DNA of 64,000 nucleotides from Brevundimonas sp. (lineage in GTDB: Bacteria > Pseudomonadota > Alphaproteobacteria > Caulobacterales > Caulobacteraceae): positions 1-64,000 of the forward strand of contig NZ_JACESA010000003.1 of assembly GCF_013912065.1 (NCBI RefSeq). The letters are read 5' to 3'. Positions 26,049 through 39,783 of this stretch are shown here, in pieces; positions within the stretch are counted from its first letter, which is position 1; each line of letters starts with the position of its first letter. The translations under genes were made by a program, and so were the position numbers. The notes below the pieces were generated by a model. The model had not been told where the DNA came from. It did not search any database and saw nothing but the letters and a program-made list of their open reading frames with translations.

Positions 26049-26588
26049 TCAGCCTCGGGCAACGACGAACTGGTCGGCCGCGACGATGGCGGTGACGGCG
26101 ACGGTGGAGACCAGATAGGTCATGAGATTGGTCTTCCAGCCCAGGCGCAGGCGTCGGCTCGCGATGACGGTCAAGATCAGCAACACGCCCACCATGATCA
26201 ACGGCAAGGCGTAGAGGCCCAGCCCCAGCGCCAGGCTGATCCTGGCCTCGTCGTTCGGATTGATCAGGCTGATCACCGCCGCCATGAACCGCATGAACAG
26301 GGCGAAGAACAGGACGCCGTAGGCGGTCAAGCTGTCGCGGGTGAGGATCAGCACAAAGGCGATCAATCCGCCGGCCAGCGTGACCAGGGGGCCGGCGGCC
26401 GCGATCATGAGGTCGTGCTCGCGCGGCACGGCGCCGACCGGCGCGCTGCTGTTCAGCGTAACTGTCATCTCGTGCCCGAGCGCGACGCCGGCCAGCCAGT
26501 GCGCGCCTTCGTGCACAACGAAGGTCGCGGCGGCGATGAGCAGCAGCAGGGCGTAGAAGCCAGGTCCGACGCGTCGCGATCCAGTCAT
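26049..26588 (-). CDS. Membrane protein with HEGAH zinc motif (M50-like)
   Basis: A 179-residue protein with about five membrane segments. The first helix contains TFVVHEGAHWLAG, an HExxH zinc-protease motif placed in the membrane as in M50 peptidases. A later segment, FMAAVISLINPNDEARI, has NPND where site-2 proteases have NxxPxxxLDG, so the third ligand is uncertain. It may be a short atypical intramembrane protease or an inactive relative. The ATG at 26588 is the start that places the first helix near the N-terminus. No clear operon partner. Confidence 0.65.
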   Translation of the reverse strand: MTGSRRVGPGFYALLLLIAAATFVVHEGAHWLAGVALGHEMTVTLNSSAPVGAVPREHDLMIAAAGPLVTLAGGLIAFVLILTRDSLTAYGVLFFALFMRFMAAVISLINPNDEARISLALGLGLYALPLIMVGVLLILTVIASRRLRLGWKTNLMTYLVSTVAVTAIVAADQFVVARG

Positions 26589-26682
26589 GACCCATCCCCC
26601 TCGTCGATATCGACGACGAAGAGGATCATGAGGCCGCGGGACGCGTCCAGTTAAGCTTTGCTCATGATCCCCGGAGCGTGGG

Positions 26683-29982
<3,300 letters not shown>

Positions 29983-30007
29983 CGCCAGCTCTTCTTCTTA
30001 TTGAACG

Positions 30008-30370
30008 CTAATGGGTCACGACCGCGCAGTCCCAGCCGTCATAGTCCAGCTGGAAGGCCGCGGCCCAGGTCTGCATCATGGCGGAGGTCGCCGCGAAGGA
30101 CGCCTCGTCCACCGCCATGGTGGTCTCGAGTGTGGTGGAATCGTCGGCGCCGCCGGTCAGGAAGCCGGCGCGCCGCGCGACCTCGTTCAGATCGCCGTGG
30201 TCGCCTTCGCCATAGAAGAAGAATCGCGTGTGCCGCGGGGTCACGCCGCTGTCGCCCTGTTCGGCCAGCGCCGCGCGCACCATGGCGTCGCGTTCGTCAT
30301 GACTGATGTCCGAGGCGTCCAAGGGGCGACGGCTTCCTTCGTTCTTTGCGCGCGCGAGATATCCCCGCAC
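30008..30370 (-). CDS. RraB-like ribonuclease E inhibitor family protein
   Basis: A 120-residue protein whose C-terminal half fits the RraB fold: RHTRFFFYGEGDHGDLNEVARRAGF, a central TTLETTMAVDEASFAATSAMMQTWAAAF and the hallmark ending YDGWDCAVV (YDGWET in RraB). RraB proteins bind and restrain RNase E in some bacteria; activity here is unproven. The listed start is a GTG at 30370; a TTG at 30322 or ATG at 30283 would give shorter proteins that keep the domain. It is 25 bases upstream of carB on the same strand, so the two may share a transcript. Confidence 0.72.
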   Translation of the reverse strand: MRGYLARAKNEGSRRPLDASDISHDERDAMVRAALAEQGDSGVTPRHTRFFFYGEGDHGDLNEVARRAGFLTGGADDSTTLETTMAVDEASFAATSAMMQTWAAAFQLDYDGWDCAVVTH

Positions 30371-30448
30371 GGCTCGGCCATGCGGTGTTCGCGTCGGGTT
30401 GTCGGTTAAGCGGCCCGTTTAGAGAGGGAGGGGCGGGGGGGCAAGACC

Positions 30449-31150
30449 TTATGCGTCGGCCATAGCCGCGATCCAGTCCGGCAGTTCGCCGATCCGGGAC
30501 AGCGATACGTAGCGGGGCTCGTTGACCGGGGCGTCGGCCAGTTCGTGGGCCCAGGTGACGTGATAGGGGATGTGCACGCCGAAGGCGCCGGCGGCGATGG
30601 CCGGAAGCACGTCGGACTTCATCGAATTGCCGGCCATGACGGCCTCGTTCGGTCCGGTGCCGTGGCGGGCGAAGACGCGGTCGTAGGTGGCGCGGTCCTT
30701 TTCCGAGACGATCTCGACGGCGCTGAAGCGTTCGCCCAGGCCGGAGGCGGCCAGCTTGCGCTCCTGGTCCAGCAGGTCGCCCTTGGTGATCAGGATCAGG
30801 CGATAGGTCTCGGCCAGTTCGGCGACGACCTCGTTCACGCCGGGCAGGGTCTCGACCGGGTGGGCCAGCATCTCGCGCCCGGCGGCCAGGATCTCGCGCA
30901 CCACCTCGGGCGGCGCGCCGCCGTCGCACAGCTCCATCGCCGTCTCGATCATCGACAGGGTGAACCCCTTCACCCCATAGCCGTAGAGACGCAGGTTGCG
31001 CTGTTCCGTCTCGGCCAGACGCGCCTCGATGGTCGCGGCGTCGCCGTGGTCGTCCAGCAGGTCGACGAACCGGGCGTGGGTCAGACGGAAGATCGTCTCG
31101 TTGTGCCAGAGGGTGTCGTCGGCATCGAGGCCGACCGTGGTGATGGGCAT
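30449..31150 (-). CDS. HAD family hydrolase
   Basis: A 233-residue haloacid-dehalogenase-type phosphatase. Motif I is GLDADDTLWHNE (both Asp residues present), motif II is LILITKGD, Lys of motif III lies in SEKDRATYDRVF, and motif IV is AGNSMKSDVLPAIAAG. A helical cap lies between motifs I and II. The family commonly dephosphorylates small metabolites; the substrate is unknown. The ATG at 31150 gives the normal N-terminus, and a longer frame to 31207 is not supported. Confidence 0.88.
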   Translation of the reverse strand: MPITTVGLDADDTLWHNETIFRLTHARFVDLLDDHGDAATIEARLAETEQRNLRLYGYGVKGFTLSMIETAMELCDGGAPPEVVREILAAGREMLAHPVETLPGVNEVVAELAETYRLILITKGDLLDQERKLAASGLGERFSAVEIVSEKDRATYDRVFARHGTGPNEAVMAGNSMKSDVLPAIAAGAFGVHIPYHVTWAHELADAPVNEPRYVSLSRIGELPDWIAAMADA

Positions 31151-31275
31151 GGGCGCGGTCCGCAGGATTTCGCAGCGGCTCTTGGCCCGCGCGTGCGGCG
31201 AACGCAAGGCGGCGGAGACCGCGCGCGACTCTTCGTGATTTGCACGACGAGCGGGGTTCGGCCAAGGATCGCCGG

Positions 31276-32604
<1,329 letters not shown>

Positions 32605-32611
32605 GCTCGAG

Positions 32612-32866
32612 CTAGCAGCATTTGAAGGCGCCGGAACCGCCGAAGCGGCGCTGCTCGTGCAGGCGGAAGAAGGCGATCTTGTCCAGCGGCGGCTGATCCG
32701 GATGGGTCGTCGCCGCATGGGCGACATAGGCGTCGTAGTCCGGTTGACCGATCATGGCCCCCGCCGTCCGCCGGACGCCGCGACCCCACCGCAGGGCGGC
32801 GTCGCGGCACAGGCAGAGCAGGTCGTCCTGATTGTCGGGTTCGGACCTGGCTCCAGACTTAGGCAC
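32612..32866 (-). CDS. ybdD: YbdD/YjiX family protein
   Basis: An 84-residue protein of the DUF466 family. Signature segments are GQPDYDAYVAHAATTHPDQPPLDKIAFFRLHEQRR and the terminal FGGSGAFKCC with two adjacent cysteines. Members almost always follow cstA-type peptide/pyruvate transporter genes and are thought to modulate or assist them. Here it overlaps cstA by 8 bases, so translation is coupled. Its stop lies 7 bases from that of the convergent S41 gene. Confidence 0.9.
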   Translation of the reverse strand: MPKSGARSEPDNQDDLLCLCRDAALRWGRGVRRTAGAMIGQPDYDAYVAHAATTHPDQPPLDKIAFFRLHEQRRFGGSGAFKCC

Positions 32867-34946
32867 GGGCCGTGTCCATGGCTTCGTCGGCCGGGGTCAG
32901 GTCGTGCGCCTCGGGATATTCCCGCGCTGTCGGTCGGTTGTTGCGGTAGGCCTTGAGGCAGGCCAGGACGCCATAGACCACCATGGTCACCACCACGAAC
33001 AGGAAGCCCGCCGTCAGGCTCGAGTTGACGTAGTCGTTGACGATGATCCGGTGCATGTCGCCGGCGGTCTTGGCTGGGGCGATCAGGTCGCCGGCGCCCA
33101 GAGCCTCCTGATATTTCCGGGCGTGCGACAGGAAGCCGATGCGGACTTCGGGGTGGAACAGCTTCTGGAAGCCGGCGGTCAGGGTGCAGATCAGCAGCCA
33201 GATCGCCGGAACGACCATGACCCAGGCGAACTTCTCGCGCTTCATCTTGAACAGAACCACCGTGCCCAGGATCAGGGCGATGGCGGCCAGCATCTGGTTG
33301 GCGATGCCGAACAGCGGCCACAGGCTGTTGATGCCGCCCAGCGGATCGACCACGCCGGTGTAGAGGAAATAGCCCCACAGGGAGACGGTCAGGGCCGTGG
33401 CGACGACATTGGCGGCCCAGGACTTGGTCTCGCGCATTTTCGGCACGGCGACGCCCAGCAAATCCTGGATCATGAAGCGACAGACGCGGGTGCCGGCGTC
33501 GACGGTGGTCAGGATGAACAGGGCCTCGAACAGAATGGCGAAGTGATACCAGAAGGCCATCATGGCCTTGCCGCCGATCACCCCCGACAGGATGTGGGCC
33601 ATGCCGACCGCCAGGGTCGGGGCGCCCCCCGCGCGCGACAGGATCGAGTGTTCGCCGACGTCGCGGGCCAGCTGTTCAAGCTCGCCGGGGGTGATGTGGA
33701 AGCCCCACTGGGCCACGGCTGCGGCGGCCGAGACCGCGTCATTGCCGATGACGGCGACCGGGCTGTTCATGGCGAAATAGACCGCCGGGTCCAGGACGGT
33801 GGCGGCGATCAGGGCCATGACCGCCACGAAGCTTTCGCACAGCATGGCGCCATAGCCGATCAGCGGGATCTGGTTCTCGTTCTCCAGCAGCTTGGGCGTG
33901 GTGCCTGACGAGATCAGGGCGTGGAAGCCCGAAACGGCGCCGCAAGCGATGGTGATGAACAGGAAGGGGAAGAGGGCGCCGGCGAAGACCGGACCGGTGC
34001 CGTCGATGAAGGGGGTGACGGCCGGCATCTGCAGGTGCGGGCGGACGATGAGGATGCCGACGGCCAGGGCGAGGATGGCGCCGATCTTCAGGAAGGTCGA
34101 CAGATAGTCGCGCGGCGCGAGCAGCAGCCAGACCGGAATGACCGAGGCGATGAAGCCATAGACCATCATCAGTATGGCCAGGGTCGGGCCGGTCAGGGTG
34201 AAGGCGGGGCCCCAGAAGGGGTCGGCCGCGACATGCCCGCCGCCGATGATGGCCAGGATCAGCAGGACGACGCCGATGACCGATACCTCGCCCACGCGGC
34301 CGGGGCGCAGGAAGCGGGTGTACAGGCCCATGAAGATGGCGATGGGGATGGTGGCGGCGACGGTGAAGGTTCCCCACGGGCTTTCGGCCAGGGCCTTGAC
34401 CACGACCAGCGCCAGCACGGCCAGGATGATGACCATGATCATCAGCACGCCGATCTGGGCGATGATGCCGGGAATATTGCCCATCTCGGTGCGGACCATG
34501 TCGCCCAGCGACTTGCCGTCCCGGCGCGTGGACATGAACAGGACCATCATGTCCTGCACCGCGCCCGCCAGCACCGCGCCCACCAGGATCCACAGCACGC
34601 CGGGCAGATAGCCCATCTGGGCGGCCAGCACCGGCCCGACCAGCGGTCCCGCGCCGGCGATGGCGGCGAAATGGTGGCCGAACAGGACGTTCCTGGGCGT
34701 CGGCACATAGTCGAGGCCGTCGTTGCGGCGCACCGCCGGCGTCGGGCGCGACGGCTGCAGCTGCATCACCTTGTTCGCCAGGAAGCGACTGTAGAAGCGA
34801 TAGGCGATGGCGTAGGTGCAGACCGCCGCCACGACCATCCAGACCGCGCTGATGCTTTCGCCCTGGTGCAGGGCGATGACGCCCAGGGACACGGCTCCCA
34901 ATATGGCGATGGCGCCGAAAATCAGGGAGGTCTTCAACTTGCCCAC
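32859..34946 (-). CDS. cstA: Carbon starvation protein CstA family transporter
   Basis: A 695-residue inner-membrane protein with about 16-18 hydrophobic segments. Conserved family segments include GLDYVPTPRNVLFGHHFAAIAGAGPLVGPVLAAQMGYLPG, MSTRRDGKSLGDM, ACGAVSGFHALISSGTTPK and GINSLWPLFGIANQMLA. CstA-type proteins import peptides or pyruvate during carbon limitation. The start is a GTG at 34946 with GGAG seven bases before it; the upstream frame lacks a better start. Followed by ybdD in the standard pairing. Confidence 0.93.
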   Translation of the reverse strand: MGKLKTSLIFGAIAILGAVSLGVIALHQGESISAVWMVVAAVCTYAIAYRFYSRFLANKVMQLQPSRPTPAVRRNDGLDYVPTPRNVLFGHHFAAIAGAGPLVGPVLAAQMGYLPGVLWILVGAVLAGAVQDMMVLFMSTRRDGKSLGDMVRTEMGNIPGIIAQIGVLMIMVIILAVLALVVVKALAESPWGTFTVAATIPIAIFMGLYTRFLRPGRVGEVSVIGVVLLILAIIGGGHVAADPFWGPAFTLTGPTLAILMMVYGFIASVIPVWLLLAPRDYLSTFLKIGAILALAVGILIVRPHLQMPAVTPFIDGTGPVFAGALFPFLFITIACGAVSGFHALISSGTTPKLLENENQIPLIGYGAMLCESFVAVMALIAATVLDPAVYFAMNSPVAVIGNDAVSAAAAVAQWGFHITPGELEQLARDVGEHSILSRAGGAPTLAVGMAHILSGVIGGKAMMAFWYHFAILFEALFILTTVDAGTRVCRFMIQDLLGVAVPKMRETKSWAANVVATALTVSLWGYFLYTGVVDPLGGINSLWPLFGIANQMLAAIALILGTVVLFKMKREKFAWVMVVPAIWLLICTLTAGFQKLFHPEVRIGFLSHARKYQEALGAGDLIAPAKTAGDMHRIIVNDYVNSSLTAGFLFVVVTMVVYGVLACLKAYRNNRPTAREYPEAHDLTPADEAMDTARA

Positions 34947-35136
34947 TATGGCGCTCCTACGCGATGGCCTTACTGGCGGCCTCGACGCCTGTTTGCACGA
35001 CAAGCCCACATAAGGCCAATCGACTAAAGTCTGGGGCGGAACGCACAACAACGGTTTCGGACGCGCGTCTCGAAACCCACGCCGAGCCTTCGAACTCCCC
35101 CGTGCATTCCGCCTGATCCCTTGCTAAGCGCATCGG

Positions 35137-36549
35137 ATGATCGCTCGCCTTCGCCCCGTCCCGTTTGACCTCGGTCCCGTCCATTTCGTCGGCATCGGCG
35201 GCATAGGCATGAGCGGCATCGCCGAGATCATGCTGAAGATCGGCTATGCGGTTCAGGGCTCGGACGCCAAGGTCAGCGCCAACACCGAACGGCTCGAACA
35301 GCTGGGCGCCCGGATCCACATCGGCCATGACGCCGCCCATGTCGGCGACGGCGTTTCGGCGGTGGTCTATTCGACGGCGGTCAAGGGCGACAATCCCGAG
35401 ATGAAGGCCGCCCGTGCGCGCCGCATTCCCCTGGTGCGCCGGGCCGAAATGCTGGCCGAGCTGATGCGGCTGCAGTTCTCGATCGCGGTCGGCGGCACCC
35501 ACGGCAAGACCACGACGACCTCGATGGTCGCGGCCCTGCTGGACGCGGCGGGGCTGGATCCGACGGTGGTCAACGGCGGCATCATCAACGCCTATGGCAC
35601 CAACGCCAAGGTCGGCGACGGCGACTGGATCGTGGTCGAGGCGGACGAGAGCGACGGCAGCTTCCTGCGCCTGAAGTCCACCGTCGCCATCGTCACCAAT
35701 ATCGACCCCGAACACCTGGACCACTACGGCGACTTCGATGCGGTGCGGAAGGCCTTCGTCGATTTCGTCGAGAACATCCCCTTCTATGGTTTCGCCGCCG
35801 TCTGTCTGGACCATCCGGAGGTGCAGAAGCTGGTCGCCTCGATCGATAACCGGCGCCTGGTCACCTATGGGATCAATCCCCAGGCCATGGTGCGGGCCGA
35901 GAACTGCCAGATGGGGCCCGACGGCTGCCGGTTCGACGTGGTGATCCAGAACGGCGAGGCGCACCGGATCGAGAACCTGCACCTGCCGATGGCCGGTTGG
36001 CACAATGTGTCGAACGCCCTGGCCGCAATCGCCGTGGCGCGCGAACTGGACGTGTCGGACGAGGCGATCCGTCAGGGTCTGGCCGGCTTTGGCGGGGTCA
36101 AGCGGCGGTTCACCACCACGGGCGTGGTCAATGGGGTCCGTATCGTCGACGACTATGGCCACCATCCGGTCGAGATCGCCGCCGTGCTGAAGGCCGCGCG
36201 TCAGGTGACAGAGGGTCGGGTCATCGCCGTAGTCCAGCCGCACCGCTACACCCGCCTGCGCGACCTGATGGACGAGTTCTCGACCAGTTTCTCGGACGCC
36301 GACAGCGTCATCGTCGCCGACGTCTATCCGGCCGGGGAACAGCCGATCGAGGGGGTGGACAAGCACGCCCTGGCCGACGGCGTCCGCCGCTATGGCCACC
36401 GTCAGGTTCAGGCGCTGGAGAACGCCGCCGTCCTGCCGCGCCTGATCAAGGAAGAGGCCAGGCCGGGCGACGTGGTCGTGCTTCTGGGCGCGGGCGACAT
36501 CACCAGCTGGGCCTATGGCCTGCCGGCGCAGTTGGAGGCGCTGGGGTGA
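35137..36549 (+). CDS. murC: UDP-N-acetylmuramate--L-alanine ligase
   Basis: A 470-residue cytoplasmic Mur ligase that adds L-Ala to UDP-MurNAc. N-terminal UDP-binding [19 protein letters not shown] loop [18 protein letters not shown], metal-site EADESDGSF and C-terminal [15 protein letters not shown] are all present. It opens the division cluster at this end; murG and ftsW, which often precede it, are not here (cstA is divergent upstream). The stop overlaps the GTG of a DUF4375 gene. Confidence 0.97.
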   Translation: MIARLRPVPFDLGPVHFVGIGGIGMSGIAEIMLKIGYAVQGSDAKVSANTERLEQLGARIHIGHDAAHVGDGVSAVVYSTAVKGDNPEMKAARARRIPLVRRAEMLAELMRLQFSIAVGGTHGKTTTTSMVAALLDAAGLDPTVVNGGIINAYGTNAKVGDGDWIVVEADESDGSFLRLKSTVAIVTNIDPEHLDHYGDFDAVRKAFVDFVENIPFYGFAAVCLDHPEVQKLVASIDNRRLVTYGINPQAMVRAENCQMGPDGCRFDVVIQNGEAHRIENLHLPMAGWHNVSNALAAIAVARELDVSDEAIRQGLAGFGGVKRRFTTTGVVNGVRIVDDYGHHPVEIAAVLKAARQVTEGRVIAVVQPHRYTRLRDLMDEFSTSFSDADSVIVADVYPAGEQPIEGVDKHALADGVRRYGHRQVQALENAAVLPRLIKEEARPGDVVVLLGAGDITSWAYGLPAQLEALG

Positions 36550-36962
36550 GCTATTGGGACTTAGTCAAACCTTACTGGGACAACGTCCGCATACATGATG
36601 ATCCAAAGACGTTCTCGGCTCAGTTCGCGAGACTGCCGATAGCTTCCCAACATCTGTTCGCGACCCACTGGACACAATCCGAAGTTCAGAATGGGGGACT
36701 CGGTCAGTTCTTCGGCAACGACACGGGCATTCTCGCTCCTGAGGCCGTCGTGGGTTTCAGGGAGCTCGGAATGCCGGAAGCCTCGGCCCAACTTGCGCAA
36801 GTCATGCGGATATTCGGAGAGCCATATCCGAGGGAGCGTGCCGCTCGTGAACTTGCGATACCCCCTATAGAAATCGAAAACCGTTTTGCGGAATTGTTGG
36901 AAACCGAGGCCGGAGGCTTTTGGGAAGCAGCCGACCGCTTCGCGATGAAGAACTCTAAATGA
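36546..36962 (+). CDS. DUF4375 (DMP19-like) protein inserted between murC and murB
   Basis: A 138-residue protein resembling DMP19 of Neisseria, a dsDNA-mimic of the DUF4375 family: [20 protein letters not shown] is the family core (compare a NNGGFxQFF pattern), followed by the helical segment [17 protein letters not shown]. About 55% GC by hand count against nearly 70% around it, with rarer codons (AAA, TTA, ATA), so probably acquired. It begins with a GTG overlapping the murC stop and ends in an ATGA overlap with murB, so it is translated as part of the operon. Acidic residues are common, as expected for a DNA mimic, but function is unproven. Confidence 0.8.
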   Translation: MSYWDLVKPYWDNVRIHDDPKTFSAQFARLPIASQHLFATHWTQSEVQNGGLGQFFGNDTGILAPEAVVGFRELGMPEASAQLAQVMRIFGEPYPRERAARELAIPPIEIENRFAELLETEAGGFWEAADRFAMKNSK

Positions 36963-37870
36963 CCTGGCGTGACAACCTCCCCACCGTGCGCGGCAAGCTG
37001 CTGCGCGACGAATCCCTGGCGCCCTTCACCTGGTTTCGGGTGGGCGGGACGGCCGAGACGCTGTTCATTCCGGCGGACGCCGAGGACCTGGCTGACTTTC
37101 TGAGGGCGCTGGACCCGGCAGTGCCCGTGACCGTGCTGGGAGTCGGATCAAACGTGATCGTGCGCGACGGCGGGGTCGAGGGCGTAGTCATCCGCCTGGC
37201 GGGCCGGCCCTGGGCGCAGGTGACGACGGACGGGGACATGATCACGGCCGGTGCTGGCGCGCTGGACTCCATGGTCGCCAAGGCGAGCGCCAAGGCGGGG
37301 ATCGCCGGACTGGAATTCTACGCCGGCATTCCGGGCACCGTGGGCGGCGCCCTGACCATGAATGCGGGCTGTTATGGGGCGGAGACCAAGGACGTTCTGG
37401 TGTCGGCCTGGGGGCTGACGCGGGCGGGCGAGCGGGTCGATTACGCCCTGGCCGACTTCGGCTACACCTATCGCCATTCGCAGGCGCCGGCCGACATCAT
37501 CTGGGTCGAGGCCGTCTATCGCGGAATGCCCGACGAACCGGCCGCCGTTCAGGCCCGTATCGACGAGATCACCAGCCGCCGCGAAACCACCCAGCCGATC
37601 CGCGAAAAGACCGGCGGCTCGACCTTCAAGAACCCGCCCGGCCATTCGTCGTGGAAACTGGTCGACGAGGCCGGCTGGCGCGGCAAGCTGCACGCCGAAA
37701 CCGGAGGAGGGGCCATGTTCAGCGACCTCCATTCCAACTTCATGATCAACCCGGGCGAGGCCACGGCCGCCGATATCGAAGGCCTGGGCGAGGCGGTGCG
37801 CGCCGATGTCCTGTTGAAGACCGGCGTTCAGCTGGACTGGGAAATAAAGCGGATCGGCCGGCGCCTCTGA
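36959..37870 (+). CDS. murB: UDP-N-acetylmuramate dehydrogenase
   Basis: A 303-residue flavoenzyme that reduces UDP-GlcNAc-enolpyruvate to UDP-MurNAc. FAD-binding [20 protein letters not shown] and [20 protein letters not shown]; the proton-donor Ser is in [14 protein letters not shown], and [12 protein letters not shown] is near the C-terminus. The short form without the extra E. coli loop is normal for alphaproteobacteria. It begins in an ATGA overlap with the DUF4375 gene. Confidence 0.96.
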   Translation: MTWRDNLPTVRGKLLRDESLAPFTWFRVGGTAETLFIPADAEDLADFLRALDPAVPVTVLGVGSNVIVRDGGVEGVVIRLAGRPWAQVTTDGDMITAGAGALDSMVAKASAKAGIAGLEFYAGIPGTVGGALTMNAGCYGAETKDVLVSAWGLTRAGERVDYALADFGYTYRHSQAPADIIWVEAVYRGMPDEPAAVQARIDEITSRRETTQPIREKTGGSTFKNPPGHSSWKLVDEAGWRGKLHAETGGGAMFSDLHSNFMINPGEATAADIEGLGEAVRADVLLKTGVQLDWEIKRIGRRL

Positions 37871-37957
37871 GCGCCGGATTTCGACGCACAAATTTCACGT
37901 CGCGCGGGCGACAAGGTTGACGGCCTGTTAAACATGTCGGCCGCAATCGGAGACGTC

Positions 37958-38899
37958 ATGACCCGCGCTTTCAAAGACCTTCACGTCGCCGTCCTGATGG
38001 GCGGTCTTTCCGCCGAACGGGAGGTCTCCCTGTCGTCCGGCGAGCAGTGCGCCAAGGCGTTGGAGCGGCAGGGGGTGCGCGTCAGCCGCGTGGACGCGGG
38101 GCGCGATCTGGCCAATGTGCTGGCGGGGCTGATCAAGCCCGACGTGGTGCTGAACTGCCTGCATGGCGCCTGGGGCGAGGACGGCTGCGTCCAGGGCGTG
38201 CTGGAGACCCTGGCCATCCCCTATAGCCATTCCGGGGTCCTGGCCTCGGCCCTGGCCATGGACAAGGACAAGTCCAAGGCGGTGTTGCGGGCGGCGGGGA
38301 TCAAGGTTCCCGGCGGCGGGCTTTATGACCGCCACGATGTGGCCAGCCGTCACGTCATCGATCCGCCCTATGTGGTCAAGCCGAACGCCGAAGGCTCGTC
38401 CGTCGGCGTCTTCCTGGTGCGCGAGGGCGCCAATCGCCCCGTCGCCGAGGTCGGCGAGCCGGGCTGGGCCTATGGCGAACAGGTGGTGGTCGAGCCCTAT
38501 ATCGCCGGCAAGGAGCTGTGCGTCACCGTGCTGGGCGAACCAACCGGCCCGCGCGCCCTGACCGTCACCGACATCACCCCGACCAAGGGCTTCTACGACT
38601 ACGAGGCCAAGTATGCGCCGGGCGGGTCGGTCCATGTCTTGCCGGCGGTCCTGCCGCCGCCTGTGTTCGAGGCCGCCCTACGTCAGGCCGAGCGCGCCCA
38701 CGCCGCCATGGGTTGCAAAGGCGTGTCCAGAAGCGACTTCCGTTATGACGATGTTAAGGACGATCTGGTTCTGTTGGAGGTCAATACTCAGCCGGGCATG
38801 ACGCCGACCTCGCTCGCTCCCGAGCAGGCCGCCCATACCGGAATGAGCTACGAAGAACTGGTACGGTGGATGGTGGAGGACGCCTCATGCCCGCGGTAG
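37958..38899 (+). CDS. ddl: D-alanine--D-alanine ligase
   Basis: A 313-residue ATP-grasp enzyme that makes the D-Ala-D-Ala terminus of the peptidoglycan stem. N-terminal [17 protein letters not shown], serine loop [13 protein letters not shown], Arg in GVSRSDFRY and metal/substrate residues in [20 protein letters not shown]. The ATG at 37958 is preferred because GGAG ends 5 bases before it; an earlier in-frame ATG at 37934 has no ribosome site. The 3' end overlaps ftsQ by 13 bases. Confidence 0.96.
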   Translation: MTRAFKDLHVAVLMGGLSAEREVSLSSGEQCAKALERQGVRVSRVDAGRDLANVLAGLIKPDVVLNCLHGAWGEDGCVQGVLETLAIPYSHSGVLASALAMDKDKSKAVLRAAGIKVPGGGLYDRHDVASRHVIDPPYVVKPNAEGSSVGVFLVREGANRPVAEVGEPGWAYGEQVVVEPYIAGKELCVTVLGEPTGPRALTVTDITPTKGFYDYEAKYAPGGSVHVLPAVLPPPVFEAALRQAERAHAAMGCKGVSRSDFRYDDVKDDLVLLEVNTQPGMTPTSLAPEQAAHTGMSYEELVRWMVEDASCPR

Positions 38900-39768
38900 T
38901 TCGCGGCGGTCGGCGACAGAGTACGGGTTCCTCGCGCGGTGCGGCGTCCAAGAAGGGGCGTACGCGCGGCGGCGCGCCCAAGACTGCGTCCGCCATCCCC
39001 GGCAAGATGGCCGCCATCGGCCGTGTCGATATCTCTCCCCGGACCGCCATAATCGCCCTGGGCGCCAGCGCCCTGCTGGTGATCGGCGTGCTGGCGACCG
39101 GCGCGCGCGCCGAGCGGATCAGCCAGTCGGTCTCGCACGGGATCGACGGGGTCACCGCCGGCATGGGGCTGACGCTGAAGCGGGTGCATATCACCGGCGC
39201 CTCGGCCGAGGCCGAGCCGGCGATCCAGCGGTCGCTGGGTCTCTATTCCGGCCAGCCGATCACCAGCCTGGATCTGGATTCGATCCGCGACCGGGTCCAG
39301 GGCGTGGGCTGGGTCAAGTCGGCCCGCGTGGTGCGCCTGTTGCCCGACACCCTGATCATCGAGGTCAAGGAGCACGACCGGCTGGCCGTCTGGCAGGAGG
39401 CCGGCCAGATCAAGGTGATCGACGCGCGCGGCCAGGTGATCAAGGGCGCCGACGCCCGCCGCTATCCCACCTTGCCGCTGGTCGTCGGCAAGGGCGCGGA
39501 TCAAGCCGCCGCCGAGATACTGCCGCTGCTGGCCCAGAGGCCGCGGCTTATGGGCCGGATCGACGCCCTGGTGCGGGTGGACGAGCGCCGCTGGGACCTT
39601 CGTCTGAAGGACGGCAGCCTGATCCAGCTGCCCGCCACCGAACAGGAGGCGGCCCTGATCCGCCTCGACGCGCTGGATCAGCGCGAACGCCTGCTCGACC
39701 TGGGCTTCGCCCGGGTCGATCTCAGAACGCCGGACGAGGTCGCCGTGCGACCCGCCGCCGACGCTTAA
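38887..39768 (+). CDS. ftsQ: Cell division protein FtsQ
   Basis: A 293-residue bitopic divisome protein. The cytoplasmic N-terminus of about 50 residues is very basic ([21 protein letters not shown]); one membrane helix, [20 protein letters not shown], follows; the periplasmic POTRA domain starts at [22 protein letters not shown] and the beta domain carries [20 protein letters not shown]. The ATG at 38887 follows GGAGGA by 6 bases. It recruits later division proteins, and ftsA lies 15 bases downstream. Confidence 0.93.
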   Translation: MPAVVRGGRRQSTGSSRGAASKKGRTRGGAPKTASAIPGKMAAIGRVDISPRTAIIALGASALLVIGVLATGARAERISQSVSHGIDGVTAGMGLTLKRVHITGASAEAEPAIQRSLGLYSGQPITSLDLDSIRDRVQGVGWVKSARVVRLLPDTLIIEVKEHDRLAVWQEAGQIKVIDARGQVIKGADARRYPTLPLVVGKGADQAAAEILPLLAQRPRLMGRIDALVRVDERRWDLRLKDGSLIQLPATEQEAALIRLDALDQRERLLDLGFARVDLRTPDEVAVRPAADA

Positions 39769-39783
39769 AGGACCGGAAAGACC

